Assembly: GCA_018057765.1 (NCBI GenBank)
Contig: JAGPDB010000001.1
Location: 124,001 to 188,000, forward strand
Length of the DNA: 64,000 nt
Source of the DNA: Acidimicrobiia bacterium
Lineage (GTDB): Bacteria > Actinomycetota > Acidimicrobiia > IMCC26256 > JAGPDB01
Direction: 5' to 3'
The translations under genes and the position numbers were made by a program. Below, piece by piece: positions 26,306 through 37,633 of the stretch; positions within the stretch are counted from its first letter, which is position 1; each line of letters opens with the position of its first letter. Under the pieces are notes generated by a model. That model ran no database searches and was not told the DNA's origin. It saw only the letters and a list, made by a program, of their open reading frames with translations.

Positions 26306-27184
26306 CTATATATCAAAAACTTTAGACAAATAGGCTCCTAAGAGTTGTTCATCATGAACTTCACCATTTAAACGAATATTTTCAGTTGCAACTTTAATAC
26401 CTTTGCGATTTTTTGATATGAAAAACGAGTTTTTGTCGCACAATACACTATCTACTCTTACACCATGATTTATTAACGCATCTAAATGGTCATCACCATC
26501 CATGCCTTCGGTATCTGGACCTTTAGTACCGAGGTTCATAATCATAAGAATTTTTGCGATGGTTTTATTTAATGCTATCTGGATATCTTTAATCAATAAG
26601 GAAGGTAAAACAGACGAATATAGTGATCCAGGAGCATAGATTATATGATTCGCATCTAGAATTGCATCGACAACACCATCTAATGGCAATACATCTTTTG
26701 GATCTAAAAAAACATTATTAATGTCTGGTGTATTTTCAACGTTAACTTGTCCACGTATTAACCCAGACTTAGAGTTTGCGCATAAGATAACTTCGCTAAT
26801 TGAAGCTGGCAATACTTTTCCTCTTACATTTAATAATTCACTAGCTTTTTCAACGGCTTTTTCAAAACTTCCAAGTTGACGTGTTAAAGCTACAAGGATC
26901 AAGTTACCCAAACTGTGTCCATCGAGCTCTCCTTCATCAAATCTAAATGCAAATAAATCTTGTAAGCTAGAACCATAAAGTACTGAAGGCGACGATAAAG
27001 CCAACGCACAAAGCCTTAAGTCTCCAGGCGGTGTTATCTCTATATCTTTTCTAATCCGTCCAGAACTGCCTCCATCATCTACAACATTAACGATTGCAGT
27101 TAAATCAAGATCGTATTTGTCCAAAGTTCGAAGTAACATAGATAGACCGTGACCACCGCCAATTGCAACAATTTTTTTTGACAT
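26306..27184 (-). CDS. yvcK: YvcK/CofD-like gluconeogenesis factor
   Basis: A 292-residue protein of the UPF0052/CofD-like family. The N terminus GGGHGLSMLLR is a variant of the family's GGGTGL nucleotide-binding loop, followed by VVDDGGSSGRIR and GDLRLCALAL. YvcK proteins bind UDP-sugars and help coordinate carbon flow and cell-wall synthesis. It overlaps rapZ by one base (TAATG), so the two are coupled. Confidence 0.93.
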   Translation of the reverse strand: MSKKIVAIGGGHGLSMLLRTLDKYDLDLTAIVNVVDDGGSSGRIRKDIEITPPGDLRLCALALSSPSVLYGSSLQDLFAFRFDEGELDGHSLGNLILVALTRQLGSFEKAVEKASELLNVRGKVLPASISEVILCANSKSGLIRGQVNVENTPDINNVFLDPKDVLPLDGVVDAILDANHIIYAPGSLYSSVLPSLLIKDIQIALNKTIAKILMIMNLGTKGPDTEGMDGDDHLDALINHGVRVDSVLCDKNSFFISKNRKGIKVATENIRLNGEVHDEQLLGAYLSKVFDI

Positions 27185-28065
27185 TATCTTCCTTGTTCAG
27201 AATTTTCATCTAATTCTCTATGTATAGTGATAACTCTATAGCCCTCTTTTGAAAATAATTTAGTTAACAATTCTGCAATAGTTACGCTTCGATGCTTGCC
27301 GCCAGTACAACCAAAATATATTGATACGTATCCCTTTTGCAAAACTATAAATTCATCTATTGCAATTTTTAGTGATTCATAAGTTGTATTTAAATATTTA
27401 TCAAAATCTTTAAAATCACAGACGTATTCTTGTATCATTTCATTTAAGCCATTAAATTCTTTCAAACTTGGTTCCCAATGTGGATTGGGTAAGAACCTAA
27501 CATCAAATACAAAATTTGAATCTCTAGGTGCACCAAATTTAAACCCAAATGAATTAATTATAATTGTAGTTTTATTTGTTTTCTCTCCAAAATATAATTG
27601 TAACTTAGCTGCTAACTGAGTTGGGTTGGTTGATGTTGTGTCAATGTGTACGTCGCAACCTTCTAGAACAGCATTTAAAAATTCACGTTCTTGTTCTATA
27701 CCTTTAGTTAGAACCCCAGCAGAAATATATGGATGCGGTCTTCTTGTCTGGTCAAAACGTCTAATAATAGTTTCATCAGCAGCATCAATAAATAAAACAT
27801 CTGCCGAATCGGTCTCGAATTCAAATTTATTTCTTAAAGAATCTCTCAAATTAAATAGTTCAGATATGTCTTGATCAGTTCTTAACTCTGTAGAAATAAC
27901 TATTCTATTATTAGATTCATTGGTCTGATCTAGCTGTTCAATTACATCTTTAACAATTGAAATAGGCAAATGCTCCATTACTCTATAGCCAAGATCTTCA
28001 AATACATCAGCAGCTGTTGTAATACCGGCACCAGAAAGCCCAGAAAGCAATATTATGTTTGACAA
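27184..28065 (-). CDS. rapZ: RapZ-like protein with altered Walker A motif
   Basis: A 293-residue member of the RapZ/YvcJ family. The C-terminal domain is well kept, including FGCTGGKHRSV, the region tied to RNA or metabolite binding in RapZ. The N-terminal P-loop is GLSGAGITT: the lysine or arginine normally before the Ser/Thr is isoleucine, so nucleotide binding may be lost or changed. The Walker B-like LFIDAAD is still visible. It follows uvrC by 8 bp and precedes yvcK, the usual actinobacterial order. What it regulates here is unknown. Confidence 0.9.
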   Translation of the reverse strand: MSNIILLSGLSGAGITTAADVFEDLGYRVMEHLPISIVKDVIEQLDQTNESNNRIVISTELRTDQDISELFNLRDSLRNKFEFETDSADVLFIDAADETIIRRFDQTRRPHPYISAGVLTKGIEQEREFLNAVLEGCDVHIDTTSTNPTQLAAKLQLYFGEKTNKTTIIINSFGFKFGAPRDSNFVFDVRFLPNPHWEPSLKEFNGLNEMIQEYVCDFKDFDKYLNTTYESLKIAIDEFIVLQKGYVSIYFGCTGGKHRSVTIAELLTKLFSKEGYRVITIHRELDENSEQGR

Positions 28066-28073
28066 TTTAATCC

Positions 28074-29909
28074 CTACAATTCTTCATGTAACTTATCATA
28101 TAACTCTAACGCTACCTTTTCGGGTAGATACGGTATAGACATAAGTGTTTCTTTTGACTGTTCCCTGAGTTTCTTGATAGAACCGAATGAGTGAAATAAC
28201 TGCTTTCTTCTAGATTCACCCAATCCTCTCACGTCATCAAGAACGCTAAGAGTCATCGACTTTGACCTTTTAGCGCGATGATGAGTTATTGCGAATCTAT
28301 GAGATTCATCTCTGATAAGCCGTAGTAACATTAGTGCCAATGAATTTCTAGGTATCATTACAGATTCTGATTGCCCTTTTATAAAAACTTCTTCTTCTTT
28401 TTTCGCAAGTGACACAACATCAAATCTATTAGATAAATTTAATGACTTTAGTGCTCTCATTGTTGAGCTCAATTGACCTTTACCACCATCAATAACTAAA
28501 AGATCTGGAAGAATTGAAAACGAAACATCATCTGAATCATAATTTTTAAATCTTCTAGTAATCGCTTCTTCCATTGACAGGAAATCATTATTACCCTGAT
28601 CATGATTTATTACAAAATGACGATAATCATTTTTCTTGGGTAGACCATCGTCTAAGACAACCATTGACGCTACAGTGTTAGTTCCTTGAATATGGGAAAT
28701 ATCAAAACATTCAATACGCATTGGCACTCTATCTAAGTTGAGTTGTGTGCGTAGTTCATTTAGCGCATTTGTTCGTTGTTCAATATCATTAATTCGGGTT
28801 TTAATCCTAGAATCTAAAGCATGCTGCGCATTTTCTATAGCAATATTTAATAGATTCTTTTTTGAACCTTTTATTGGTTCTACTAATTTCACATTATCAT
28901 TACGCAAATTCGATAATAGTTTCTCATATGATTCTTTTGATTTTGGTAGTTCTTGTAAAAGTATTTTATTTGGTAATACTTCAGGTAATTGATTTTCGTA
29001 GAGTCTAAGTAGGACTTGTTCAATTAGAGGGTCATCGGCTAATACTTCGCCAGGTTCTAGAATGAATTTCCTGTTACCCATTACTCTGCCACTTCTGATT
29101 CTAAGCACTTCAACACATATTTCAATTCCATCACTAGCATATGCAACGACATCGAAATTATCTCTTTGTGCGCCGTAAATTTGTTGTCTTTCTACGATAG
29201 TGTCCAACATGGAGATACGATCACGTAATGTTGCGGCTTTTTCATATAATTGCTTTTCAACGGATTGATTCATTTCATCGATCATTGATTGTTTTACATC
29301 ATTAGTTTCCCCATTAAGGAATTTGATTAAACCGTCAATATATAGATCATATTGTTCTTTAGTAATTGTATCAACACATGGAGCAGAACATTTTCCAATA
29401 TCGTATAATAAACAACCCCTACCTCTTCGTTTATAATCATTAAATTTCGCAGTGTTACAAGTTCTCACAGGAAAAATATTTATTAAAGTATCTAGAATCT
29501 CCCTTATTGCATATACAGAAGTATATGGACCAAAATATTTTACGCCTTTACGTTGTTTACCTCTATACATAAATGCTTTAGGCCATTTTTCGTTTAATGT
29601 AATCGCTAACCAGGGATAACTTTTATCATCTTTAAGTCTCACATTATATCTAGGTTTATGTTGTTGTATATAGGAATACTCTAAAAGTAAGGCTTGAGTT
29701 TCATTTTCTACACTGATCCATTCAACTCTATTGGCGATTTCTACCATTTGATTAATTCGAGGATTAGATTTTGGTCCATCCTTAAAATAAGAGGAAACAC
29801 GATTTCTTAAATTTTTAGCTTTACCAACGTATAATATTTCATTATCATTCGAAAAAAACTGGTAGCAACCAGGTGATGTTGGAATTTCTTTTGAGTCTAT
29901 TGCATCCAT
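28074..29909 (-). CDS. uvrC: UvrC, excinuclease ABC subunit C
   Basis: This 611-residue nuclease cuts on both sides of the lesion in nucleotide excision repair. An N-terminal GIY-YIG domain (GCYQFF…EILYVGKAKNLRNR, residues about 12-90), a Cys cluster (CNTAKF…CLLYDIGKCSAPC), a UVR motif near 200-235, a central RNase H-like domain with ECFDISHIQG and LLVIDGGKGQL, and two C-terminal helix-hairpin-helix motifs are all present. It faces nadA with 28 bp between the start codons. Confidence 0.97.
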   Translation of the reverse strand: MDAIDSKEIPTSPGCYQFFSNDNEILYVGKAKNLRNRVSSYFKDGPKSNPRINQMVEIANRVEWISVENETQALLLEYSYIQQHKPRYNVRLKDDKSYPWLAITLNEKWPKAFMYRGKQRKGVKYFGPYTSVYAIREILDTLINIFPVRTCNTAKFNDYKRRGRGCLLYDIGKCSAPCVDTITKEQYDLYIDGLIKFLNGETNDVKQSMIDEMNQSVEKQLYEKAATLRDRISMLDTIVERQQIYGAQRDNFDVVAYASDGIEICVEVLRIRSGRVMGNRKFILEPGEVLADDPLIEQVLLRLYENQLPEVLPNKILLQELPKSKESYEKLLSNLRNDNVKLVEPIKGSKKNLLNIAIENAQHALDSRIKTRINDIEQRTNALNELRTQLNLDRVPMRIECFDISHIQGTNTVASMVVLDDGLPKKNDYRHFVINHDQGNNDFLSMEEAITRRFKNYDSDDVSFSILPDLLVIDGGKGQLSSTMRALKSLNLSNRFDVVSLAKKEEEVFIKGQSESVMIPRNSLALMLLRLIRDESHRFAITHHRAKRSKSMTLSVLDDVRGLGESRRKQLFHSFGSIKKLREQSKETLMSIPYLPEKVALELYDKLHEEL

Positions 29910-29937
29910 AAGTATTGTTTTACCTAGAATAGTTTAT

Positions 29938-31056
29938 ATGACTGTTAGTAATACTGCTGAATTAAGAATACAAGCGCCTTTACCCGAACGATATCTGAAT
30001 GCTACATTCGATGAATTGGGGTCTATGATTGAAAAAGCTAAAAAAACCTTAGGTTCTAACCTGTTGATACTTGGTCATCATTATCAAAGAGATGAAGTTA
30101 TTGAATATGCAGACATACGTGGTGATTCATTTAAATTAGCTGCATATGCGGCTGAGAATGCACATACTAAAAATATAATTTTTTGTGGCGTTCATTTTAT
30201 GGCTGAATCTGCTGATGTATTAACCGAGATTGATCAACATGTTTATTTGCCTGATATAAATGCAGGATGTTCTATGGCAGATATGGCTGATGAACAATCA
30301 GTAATTCAAGCTTGGGATAAATTAAGTAAAATTGTAAATGAAGATGACATAATTCCTATAACATATATGAATTCTTCTGCAGCTATAAAATCTTTTGTAG
30401 GTGAACACGGAGGCGCAGTTTGCACTTCTAGCAATGCAATAAAGATTTTAGAATGGGCGCTTGAAAAAGGCAAACATATTTTATTTATTCCAGACCAACA
30501 TTTAGGAAGAAACACTGCATTAGCAATGGGATACTCATTAGAAGATACTATGTTGTACGATCCTCGCATGTCTTTCGCCCTTAATAAAAAAGAAGTTGAA
30601 TCATCAACATTTTGGTTATGGAAAGGTCACTGTACAACTCACAAAAGATTTAGTGTGGATCAAATTAATAAATTTAGAAACGAATACCCATCTGGAAAAG
30701 TTATTGTCCATCCAGAATGTCCATATGAGACTGTAGGCGTCTCAGATCTATCGGGTTCGACTGAAAAAATCATTCAATATGTTGAAAATTCTGAACCCGG
30801 TTCAATAATAGGAATCGGTACTGAAATCCACTTGGTAAATAGATTGGCAAAGGAAAATACAGATAAAACTATTGTATCTTTAGATCCACTTTATTGTCCT
30901 TGTTCAACAATGTTTCGTATAGATAGACCTCATTTAGCGTGGACTATTGAGAATATTGTTAATGCTACACCAGTGAATGAAATTCGAGTGGACGAACGAA
31001 CACGCGAATACTCAAGAATTTCACTTCAAAGAATGTTAGATATAACGAATAAATAA
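29938..31056 (+). CDS. nadA: Quinolinate synthase A
   Basis: This 372-residue iron-sulfur enzyme of NAD synthesis condenses iminoaspartate with dihydroxyacetone phosphate. The family signatures LGHHYQRDEV, the cysteine in INAGCSM, HPECPYE and the C-terminal CPCSTM provide the [4Fe-4S] ligands. nadB and nadC are not in the window. A TAGAAT box at 29925-29930 lies seven bases from the ATG, so the transcript may be leaderless. Confidence 0.96.
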   Translation: MTVSNTAELRIQAPLPERYLNATFDELGSMIEKAKKTLGSNLLILGHHYQRDEVIEYADIRGDSFKLAAYAAENAHTKNIIFCGVHFMAESADVLTEIDQHVYLPDINAGCSMADMADEQSVIQAWDKLSKIVNEDDIIPITYMNSSAAIKSFVGEHGGAVCTSSNAIKILEWALEKGKHILFIPDQHLGRNTALAMGYSLEDTMLYDPRMSFALNKKEVESSTFWLWKGHCTTHKRFSVDQINKFRNEYPSGKVIVHPECPYETVGVSDLSGSTEKIIQYVENSEPGSIIGIGTEIHLVNRLAKENTDKTIVSLDPLYCPCSTMFRIDRPHLAWTIENIVNATPVNEIRVDERTREYSRISLQRMLDITNK

Positions 31057-31084
31057 ATAAATATATAAATAAATATTGAATATA

Positions 31085-31993
31085 TTATTTATTCTGTTTT
31101 AAAATTAAATCTACTGCCAATGATGACGCTAAGACTAGAGAATGAATAGGGTCCTCTAGTTTCTCATGTATTTGTACAACATAATTATCGGCATTGGTAA
31201 ACATAGCTTTTGCTAGTCCTTCCCAAGTTTTAGTTATTGAAGCAACTTGATGATCTTGCCCAGTAACTATTTTAAAATTCCATGCACGGAAATTTTCAGC
31301 AAAGATCATACCTACTTGTTCAGTTCCAATAAGCAGCTTTATTTGAGCTTTACCAATTCTAAGTTTTATTTGTAATTCACCTATCAGCGTACCATCACCA
31401 CGCTCTACAATAACTTTTGGTTTTAATAATGCTCTTGGTTTAGTAATTCTTAATAGTACTTCACCACTCATATTGGTAATTTCCATGGTATGTGTCATCA
31501 AGGAATCTAAATTTGTAAGAGCACGTGCTACCTTTTTGGCCGCAGATTGTCCCACTTCTCGAACAGCACCTATTTGTATACCATCAGCATCATAGATACG
31601 AAATTCATTTGTAAGTTCAATCAATTTAGCTTTTTGATTAACTACTAAAATATTTTCAGTAAATATAGATTTAACTGTTGAAGCATGAGTAGGTGTCTCA
31701 GTATATTCAGGTAGTTGCTCTAAGGCCTCTGGTATAGATTCTTCACCAACAATTGCTCTGGTAACCTGGTTCTTAACTGATTCCTCTGATGGCGATTTAA
31801 ACATTACTTCACCATCTATAAAGGTACTTGATTCTTGCACTTCGCCTCTATTTGACATAAGGGCACCATGATCATCTATTGCTGGTGTACCATTCGTCGA
31901 CACATTATCAGTCCATTGAACTCCATCCCAATAACGATGTTCATGTCTTCTAGAAGGATCTGGATACCAATCTGGTGGTGTAAGTGTAGTCAT
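31085..31993 (-). CDS. DUF2510 plus phospholipid scramblase-like protein
   Basis: A 302-residue protein. Residues about 6-28 form a DUF2510 module (PDWYPDPSRRHEHRYWDG…W), common at the ends of actinobacterial membrane-associated proteins. After a disordered acidic linker (about 35-105), residues 110-300 resemble the Scramblase/LURP-one beta-barrel (FTENILVVNQKAKLIEL, then repeated IRDADG-like turns). There is no membrane helix. The function of bacterial members is unknown; lipid association is inference. It is convergent with nadA and precedes uvrA on the opposite reading path. Confidence 0.75.
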   Translation of the reverse strand: MTTLTPPDWYPDPSRRHEHRYWDGVQWTDNVSTNGTPAIDDHGALMSNRGEVQESSTFIDGEVMFKSPSEESVKNQVTRAIVGEESIPEALEQLPEYTETPTHASTVKSIFTENILVVNQKAKLIELTNEFRIYDADGIQIGAVREVGQSAAKKVARALTNLDSLMTHTMEITNMSGEVLLRITKPRALLKPKVIVERGDGTLIGELQIKLRIGKAQIKLLIGTEQVGMIFAENFRAWNFKIVTGQDHQVASITKTWEGLAKAMFTNADNYVVQIHEKLEDPIHSLVLASSLAVDLILKQNK

Positions 31994-32014
31994 AACATCA
32001 TTCTATACGATAGT

Positions 32015-34885
32015 TTACTTCGATCTTGACTTTATTAATTCTTTCAAGAACATCCCTGTATGAGAGCTTTTCAGCTTAGCTATTTGTTCTGGTGTACCCG
32101 TTCCTATTAGCATTCCACCACCATCTCCACCCTCAGGTCCTAGCTCTATTACCCAGTCTGAACTATAGACAACATCTAAATTATGTTCAATTACTAATAC
32201 AGAATTACCACCATCTACTAATCGATGCAGAACTGCCAATAAACGTTTAACGTCATCAAAATGTAAACCTGTGGTTGGTTCATCTAAAACGTATAACGTT
32301 TTTCCAGTTGAACGTTTTGCTAGCTCACTAGAAAGTTTTACACGCTGTGCTTCACCTCCAGATAATGTTGGTGCTGACTGACCTAATCGAACATATCCAA
32401 GTCCAACATCTACAAGAGTTTGTAAATGTCTTTTGATAACCGGATGCTTTGCAAAAAACTCATTTGCTTCTTCGATAGACATATTGAGTACGTCTGCAAT
32501 ATTTTTTCCCCTATAGGTAACATCTAAAGTATCGCGGTTATATCTATCGCCTTTACAAATTTCACAAGGCACATAAACGTCGGGCAAAAAATGCATTTCA
32601 ATTTTTATTGTTCCATCACCTGAACACGCTTCACATCTACCACCTTTTACATTAAATGAGAAACGCCCATCTTTATAACCACGAACTTTCGCTTCTTCAG
32701 TTTGTGCAAATAATGATCTTATTTTACCAAAGACACCAGTATATGTTGCAGGATTAGATCTAGGTGTACGTCCTATTGGACTTTGGTCAATTGCTATAAC
32801 TTTATCTATATGCTCAAATCCAGTTATCTTTTTATGTTTACCTGGTACGTCTTTGGAACGATACACTTTTTTCATTAATGATTTTAAAACAATGTCATTT
32901 ACTAAGGTAGATTTTCCACTTCCACTTACGCCAGCAACTGTAACAAAACTTGAAAGAGGAAAGGATACATCAATATTTTGTAAATTGTTTTCTTTAGCTC
33001 CAAAAACATCGATTGATAAACCAGAGCCCTTTCGACGATCTCTTTTTTCAACAACTTGTTTTTTACCTGACAAATATTGACCTGTTATAGATTTCTTATT
33101 TTTTAATAGTGATGCAACACTGCCCGCATGAACTATCTCTCCACCATGTTCACCGGCTCCGGGACCAACATCAACAACGTAATCAGCGGACATGATTGTT
33201 TCTTCATCGTGTTCAACAACAAGTACAGTATTTCCAATATCACGTAAACGCGTCATCGTTTTTAATAAACGTGCATTGTCACGTTGGTGTAAACCTATAG
33301 AAGGTTCATCTAATACGTATAAAACACCGACGAGTCCTGAGCCTATTTGTGATGCTAAACGTATACGCTGAGCTTCTCCTCCAGACAATGTAGATGCTTT
33401 ACGATTAATTGATAGATACTGAAGACCTACATCGTTGAGAAAGTTTAATCTAGCTACTATTTCCTTAATGATTTCACTTGCTATGGTATTTTCTCTTTCA
33501 GATAATACTAAAGAGCTAAAAAAGTCGTAACATTTTTGAATAGGTATATTTCCCACATCGAAAATATTGTGTTTATCTATAGTCACATTCAGAGATACAG
33601 GATTCAATCTTGCACCTTTACATTTAGTGCAAGCTATCTCACGCATATAGCCTTCAATGACTTCACGGGCACGGTCACTTTCTGATTCGCTATGTCGTCT
33701 TTTTAGCCAAGGGATAATTCCTTCATATTTAGCATTAAAAGACCTAGATCTACCATAACGATTTTTAAATGTAACATTAATTTTGTTGCCACCTAAGCCT
33801 TCAAGTATTATTTTTTGCGATTTTTTAGGAATCCTTTTCCAAGGCATATCTATGTCGATATTATTTTCTTCACATACAGAAGATAAAACCTTTAGATAGT
33901 AATCACCTTTAAAGCCTCCCCATGGAGCAATTGTACCTTGCGATATTGATAAATCTTCATCCGAAATCACTAAATCAGGATCCACCTCAAAACTAGTCCC
34001 CAACCCATCACATTTTGTACATGCACCGTAAGGAGAATTAAACGAAAAATTTCTAGGTGCTAATTCATCATATGAAGTTCCACAATGGTTGCATGCAAGA
34101 TGCTCTGAGAAAGTAAGAATGTTAGAGTTCTCTTCAAGAGTCTGTTCATCTTTTTCACCATTAGGAATAATTTCAATTTCAACAATACCTTCAGCTAACG
34201 ATAATGCAGTTTCTAAAGAATCTGTTAAACGCCTTTTTATCGATGGCTTTATTATTAATCTATCTATTACAGCTTTAATTGTATGTTGTTCATAACGAGC
34301 TAAATCCATCGGATCGACTTCACTCAATTCAAAAAGTTCTGAATCTATATACGCTCTTGTAAAGCCTTGAGATATTAATTGTTTTATTAAATTCTCATAT
34401 TGTCCTTTGCGACCACGAACGACTGGTGCTAATACTTGAAATTTTGTTCCCTGATCCATTTTCATTATACGATCAACAATTTCTTGAGGAGTTTGTCTAG
34501 CTATTGGACGGCCACAAGTTGGACAATGAGGATGGCCAATTCGTGCGAATAATAATCTTAAGTAATCATATACTTCAGTAATAGTTCCAACTGTTGAACG
34601 TGGATTTCGAGAAGCTGATTTTTGATCGATGGAGATTGCAGGTGATAAGCCCTCTATAAGGTCGACATCAGGTTTCTCCATTTGCCCTAAAAACTGGCGT
34701 GCATAAGCACTTAAAGATTCAACATAACGTCGTTGTCCTTCAGCGTAAATAGTATCAAAAGCCAATGAAGATTTACCTGAGCCAGATAGCCCTGTTAATA
34801 CCGTTAATGAATCTCGTGGAATATCAATATCTACATTTTTTAAATTGTGTTCACGTGCACCACGTACCGATATAGAGGAAGCCAT
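32015..34885 (-). CDS. uvrA: UvrA, excinuclease ABC subunit A
   Basis: This 956-residue ABC-type damage sensor of nucleotide excision repair has two Walker A motifs (GLSGSGKSS near 33, GVSGSGKST near 655), two ABC signatures (TLSGGEAQR), and zinc-binding Cys motifs ([22 protein letters not shown]…CEIC). Its length is normal. It lies downstream of uvrB with an 85-bp gap. Confidence 0.98.
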   Translation of the reverse strand: MASSISVRGAREHNLKNVDIDIPRDSLTVLTGLSGSGKSSLAFDTIYAEGQRRYVESLSAYARQFLGQMEKPDVDLIEGLSPAISIDQKSASRNPRSTVGTITEVYDYLRLLFARIGHPHCPTCGRPIARQTPQEIVDRIMKMDQGTKFQVLAPVVRGRKGQYENLIKQLISQGFTRAYIDSELFELSEVDPMDLARYEQHTIKAVIDRLIIKPSIKRRLTDSLETALSLAEGIVEIEIIPNGEKDEQTLEENSNILTFSEHLACNHCGTSYDELAPRNFSFNSPYGACTKCDGLGTSFEVDPDLVISDEDLSISQGTIAPWGGFKGDYYLKVLSSVCEENNIDIDMPWKRIPKKSQKIILEGLGGNKINVTFKNRYGRSRSFNAKYEGIIPWLKRRHSESESDRAREVIEGYMREIACTKCKGARLNPVSLNVTIDKHNIFDVGNIPIQKCYDFFSSLVLSERENTIASEIIKEIVARLNFLNDVGLQYLSINRKASTLSGGEAQRIRLASQIGSGLVGVLYVLDEPSIGLHQRDNARLLKTMTRLRDIGNTVLVVEHDEETIMSADYVVDVGPGAGEHGGEIVHAGSVASLLKNKKSITGQYLSGKKQVVEKRDRRKGSGLSIDVFGAKENNLQNIDVSFPLSSFVTVAGVSGSGKSTLVNDIVLKSLMKKVYRSKDVPGKHKKITGFEHIDKVIAIDQSPIGRTPRSNPATYTGVFGKIRSLFAQTEEAKVRGYKDGRFSFNVKGGRCEACSGDGTIKIEMHFLPDVYVPCEICKGDRYNRDTLDVTYRGKNIADVLNMSIEEANEFFAKHPVIKRHLQTLVDVGLGYVRLGQSAPTLSGGEAQRVKLSSELAKRSTGKTLYVLDEPTTGLHFDDVKRLLAVLHRLVDGGNSVLVIEHNLDVVYSSDWVIELGPEGGDGGGMLIGTGTPEQIAKLKSSHTGMFLKELIKSRSK

Positions 34886-34970
34886 ATTTCTATTATAGTC
34901 GATGGAAACTAGTACACCAGTTCGTATCGAAATATTTTATTCTTTTATAATACTTTTTAAATAATATGAA

Positions 34971-36965
34971 CTATACAAGACCTATCATTTCCTTTAGTTC
35001 CTTCTTTATATGTTTAACTTCATCTCTCAAACGTGCAGCTTCTTCAAAATCTAAAGTTTTTGCGGCTTCATGCATTTCTTCTTCGAGTGATGCTATTAAA
35101 AGCTTTATTTTTTCTGGACCTAACTCAGCAAGATCAGCAACATCGACCTTTCGTAGCGTACTTGATGTTTCCCCACCACGTAACATCGACAAAATGTCAG
35201 TTACTGCTTTTACAATAGGTGTTGGGTCAATATTATTCTTCTTGTTATATTCAGTTTGCAGTACACGTCGTCTGTTAGTTTCTGAAATTGCATATCTCAT
35301 CGAATCTGTAATTCTATCTGCATACATAATTACTCGCCCATTTACATTTCGTGCAGCCCTACCAATAGTTTGTATAAGTGATGTCTGGGATCGTAAAAAT
35401 CCTTCTTTATCGGCATCTAAAATAGCTACAAGTCCGACTTCTGGCAAATCGAGTCCTTCACGCAATAAGTTAATACCAACTATTACATCACACTCCCCTA
35501 AGCGTAAATCTCTTAGAATTTCGACACGTTCTATAGTGTCTATATCAGAATGCAAGTATCTTATCTTAATTTGTGCATCAGCAAAATAGTTCGATAAATC
35601 TTCAGCCATTCTTTTCGTAAGTGTTGTAACAAGTACCCTTTCGCCTTTTTTAATCGCATCTTGTATTTCATCAAGCAAGTCATCAACTTGCCCTTTAGTA
35701 GTCCGTACTTCAACTTTTGGATCTAATAAACCAGTTGGTCTGATTAATTGTTCAACAACCTGATCTGAATTTTCACGCTCAAATGCACCTGGAGTAGCTG
35801 ACATGAAAATAACTTTATTAAGTTTTTCAATGGTTTCATCAAATGTTAAAGGGCGATTATCTCTTGCACTAGGTAGACGAAAACCATACTCAACAAGATT
35901 ATTTTTTCTAGATAAATCACCAGCCTGTTGACCACGTATTTGAGGCACTGTTACATGGGATTCATCAATAATACATACGAAATCGTCAGGAAAATAATCT
36001 ATTAAGGTATAAGGAGGTTGGCCGGGTTTACGACCATCTAAATACAATGAATAATTCTCAATACCAGAACATACACCTATTTCACGAAGCATTTCTAAAT
36101 CGTGTTCTGTGCGACTTTGCAACCTTTGAGCCTCAACAAGTTTATTCTCTTTTTTAAAAAGATCTAATTGAATATCTAAATCACGTTCTACTTCTCTAAT
36201 CGTCCTGTTGATAGATTCACGATCAGAAACATAATGCGATGCTGGAAATATCGCTACGGTATCAGTATCCTGAAAAATCTCTCCAGTCAATGTATCGATT
36301 AATGAGATACGCTCAATTTCATCACCGAACATTTCAATACGAATGGCTCTTTCTTCATAAGCTGGAAAAATATCTATAGTATCTCCACGTACACGAAATT
36401 TATTGCGGATAAATTCAATATCATTACGATCATATTGGAGCTCTACTAGTCTTTTTAATAATGCTCTTTGATCGTATGTTTCTCCCTTAGATATAAAAAG
36501 CATATTTTTCTTGTAGCTTTCAGGTGAACCTAAACCATATATTGCAGACACGGATGCAACTATGATGACATCACGTCTACTGAGAAGTGCAGAAGTTGCA
36601 GCATGGCGTAGACGATCAATCTCATCATTTATTGAAGAATCCTTTTCAATAAATGTATCAGTGGTTGCTATATAAGCCTCAGGTTGATAGTAATCATAAT
36701 AAGAAACAAAATATTCGACTCTATTGTTTGGAAAATAACCACGAAATTCGCTAGCAAGTTGGGCAGCTAAAGATTTGTTTGGCGCTAACACTAAAGCTGG
36801 CCTATTTAATTTTGCGATTGTTGAAGCTATAGTATAAGATTTTCCTGAACCAGTTATTCCCAAAAGAGTTTGGAATTTTAAATCATCTTCGACGCCTTTA
36901 CTTAATGCTTCGATAGCTTTTGGTTGGTCACCACTAGGTTCATAATCACTTTTAAAATCAAACAC
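34971..36965 (-). CDS. uvrB: UvrB, excinuclease ABC subunit B
   Basis: A 664-residue helicase-like protein that loads at the lesion after UvrA and recruits UvrC. Walker [11 protein letters not shown] at about 36-45, the beta-hairpin [18 protein letters not shown] (Walker B), MSATPG, the QTIGRAARN helicase motif and a C-terminal UVR helix pair ([20 protein letters not shown]) are visible. It follows coaE by 5 bp. Confidence 0.98.
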   Translation of the reverse strand: MFDFKSDYEPSGDQPKAIEALSKGVEDDLKFQTLLGITGSGKSYTIASTIAKLNRPALVLAPNKSLAAQLASEFRGYFPNNRVEYFVSYYDYYQPEAYIATTDTFIEKDSSINDEIDRLRHAATSALLSRRDVIIVASVSAIYGLGSPESYKKNMLFISKGETYDQRALLKRLVELQYDRNDIEFIRNKFRVRGDTIDIFPAYEERAIRIEMFGDEIERISLIDTLTGEIFQDTDTVAIFPASHYVSDRESINRTIREVERDLDIQLDLFKKENKLVEAQRLQSRTEHDLEMLREIGVCSGIENYSLYLDGRKPGQPPYTLIDYFPDDFVCIIDESHVTVPQIRGQQAGDLSRKNNLVEYGFRLPSARDNRPLTFDETIEKLNKVIFMSATPGAFERENSDQVVEQLIRPTGLLDPKVEVRTTKGQVDDLLDEIQDAIKKGERVLVTTLTKRMAEDLSNYFADAQIKIRYLHSDIDTIERVEILRDLRLGECDVIVGINLLREGLDLPEVGLVAILDADKEGFLRSQTSLIQTIGRAARNVNGRVIMYADRITDSMRYAISETNRRRVLQTEYNKKNNIDPTPIVKAVTDILSMLRGGETSSTLRKVDVADLAELGPEKIKLLIASLEEEMHEAAKTLDFEEAARLRDEVKHIKKELKEMIGLV

Positions 36966-36970
36966 TATCT

Positions 36971-37570
36971 TTATTTGCTTTCACAAATTGTTTTTATAAT
37001 ATCGGTCATAGAAATTTCAAGTTCATTTATAGAACTAGAATTTTGTATTTCTTTTGTAGCTAATTCACTATACCGACAATGTAATTCCTGGTATTGATTA
37101 CGAGCATCAAAATCTTCTATTTCCATACCTCTGTTCAAACATCTATCTCTTCTAATATTTACCGGAGAAACAATCATTAATAATTCATCAAATTGGTTTG
37201 CTATCGATTCACTTGGTGCACTAACTTCTACAAAACAAATTTCTTCTTCTTTCGATTCACATTCTAAAAAGAATGCAGTAGCTAGTTGCCAAACATGCGG
37301 ATGAATCAAATCTTCTAAAGTTCTTAATTTCTCTGGATTCGAAAAAACAAACTCTCCCAATTTATGTCTATCAATTTTACCAAAACTACCAGATATAGAA
37401 AAATCTTTACCAAACTCTTCAAGGATCGCATCATGCGCAGCTCCAGGCAATTCCATCAGTAGTCGTGCGATATGATCTGAAGAGATCGTCGGAAGGTCCA
37501 TATCGGAACATATGCGCAATACTTCCGATTTACCGCTTCCTATTGGTCCAATTATAGCTACTTTCTTCAT
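36971..37570 (-). CDS. coaE: Dephospho-CoA kinase
   Basis: A 199-residue kinase catalysing the last step of CoA synthesis. P-loop GPIGSGKS at 7-14, the SSDHIARLL segment that follows it in the family, and the lid region [10 protein letters not shown] are present. I chose the ATG at 37570 ([14 protein letters not shown]) because it puts the P-loop at the usual place; the frame is open to 37606. It is divergent from the histidine-kinase gene. Confidence 0.9.
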   Translation of the reverse strand: MKKVAIIGPIGSGKSEVLRICSDMDLPTISSDHIARLLMELPGAAHDAILEEFGKDFSISGSFGKIDRHKLGEFVFSNPEKLRTLEDLIHPHVWQLATAFFLECESKEEEICFVEVSAPSESIANQFDELLMIVSPVNIRRDRCLNRGMEIEDFDARNQYQELHCRYSELATKEIQNSSSINELEISMTDIIKTICESK

Positions 37571-37633
37571 AATATTAAGTTTACGCGTTTTTACTTTACA
37601 TAGCATGATTATTGGACGAAGAGTATTAAGAAT

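Noticed and set aside
26209-26316. N-terminal extension of the gap protein
   Set aside because: The conserved Rossmann start and a good ribosome binding site place the start at 26208; the extension would overlap yvcK and has no GAPDH-like sequence.
31057-31084. AAAT-rich stretch between nadA and the scramblase-like gene as a repeat or terminator
   Set aside because: Simple AT-rich sequence in an AT-rich genome; only a few imperfect units and no GC stem.
34966-35589. 207-codon open frame antisense to uvrB
   Set aside because: It lies entirely opposite the conserved C-terminal half of UvrB, with low-complexity Ser/Ile-rich composition.
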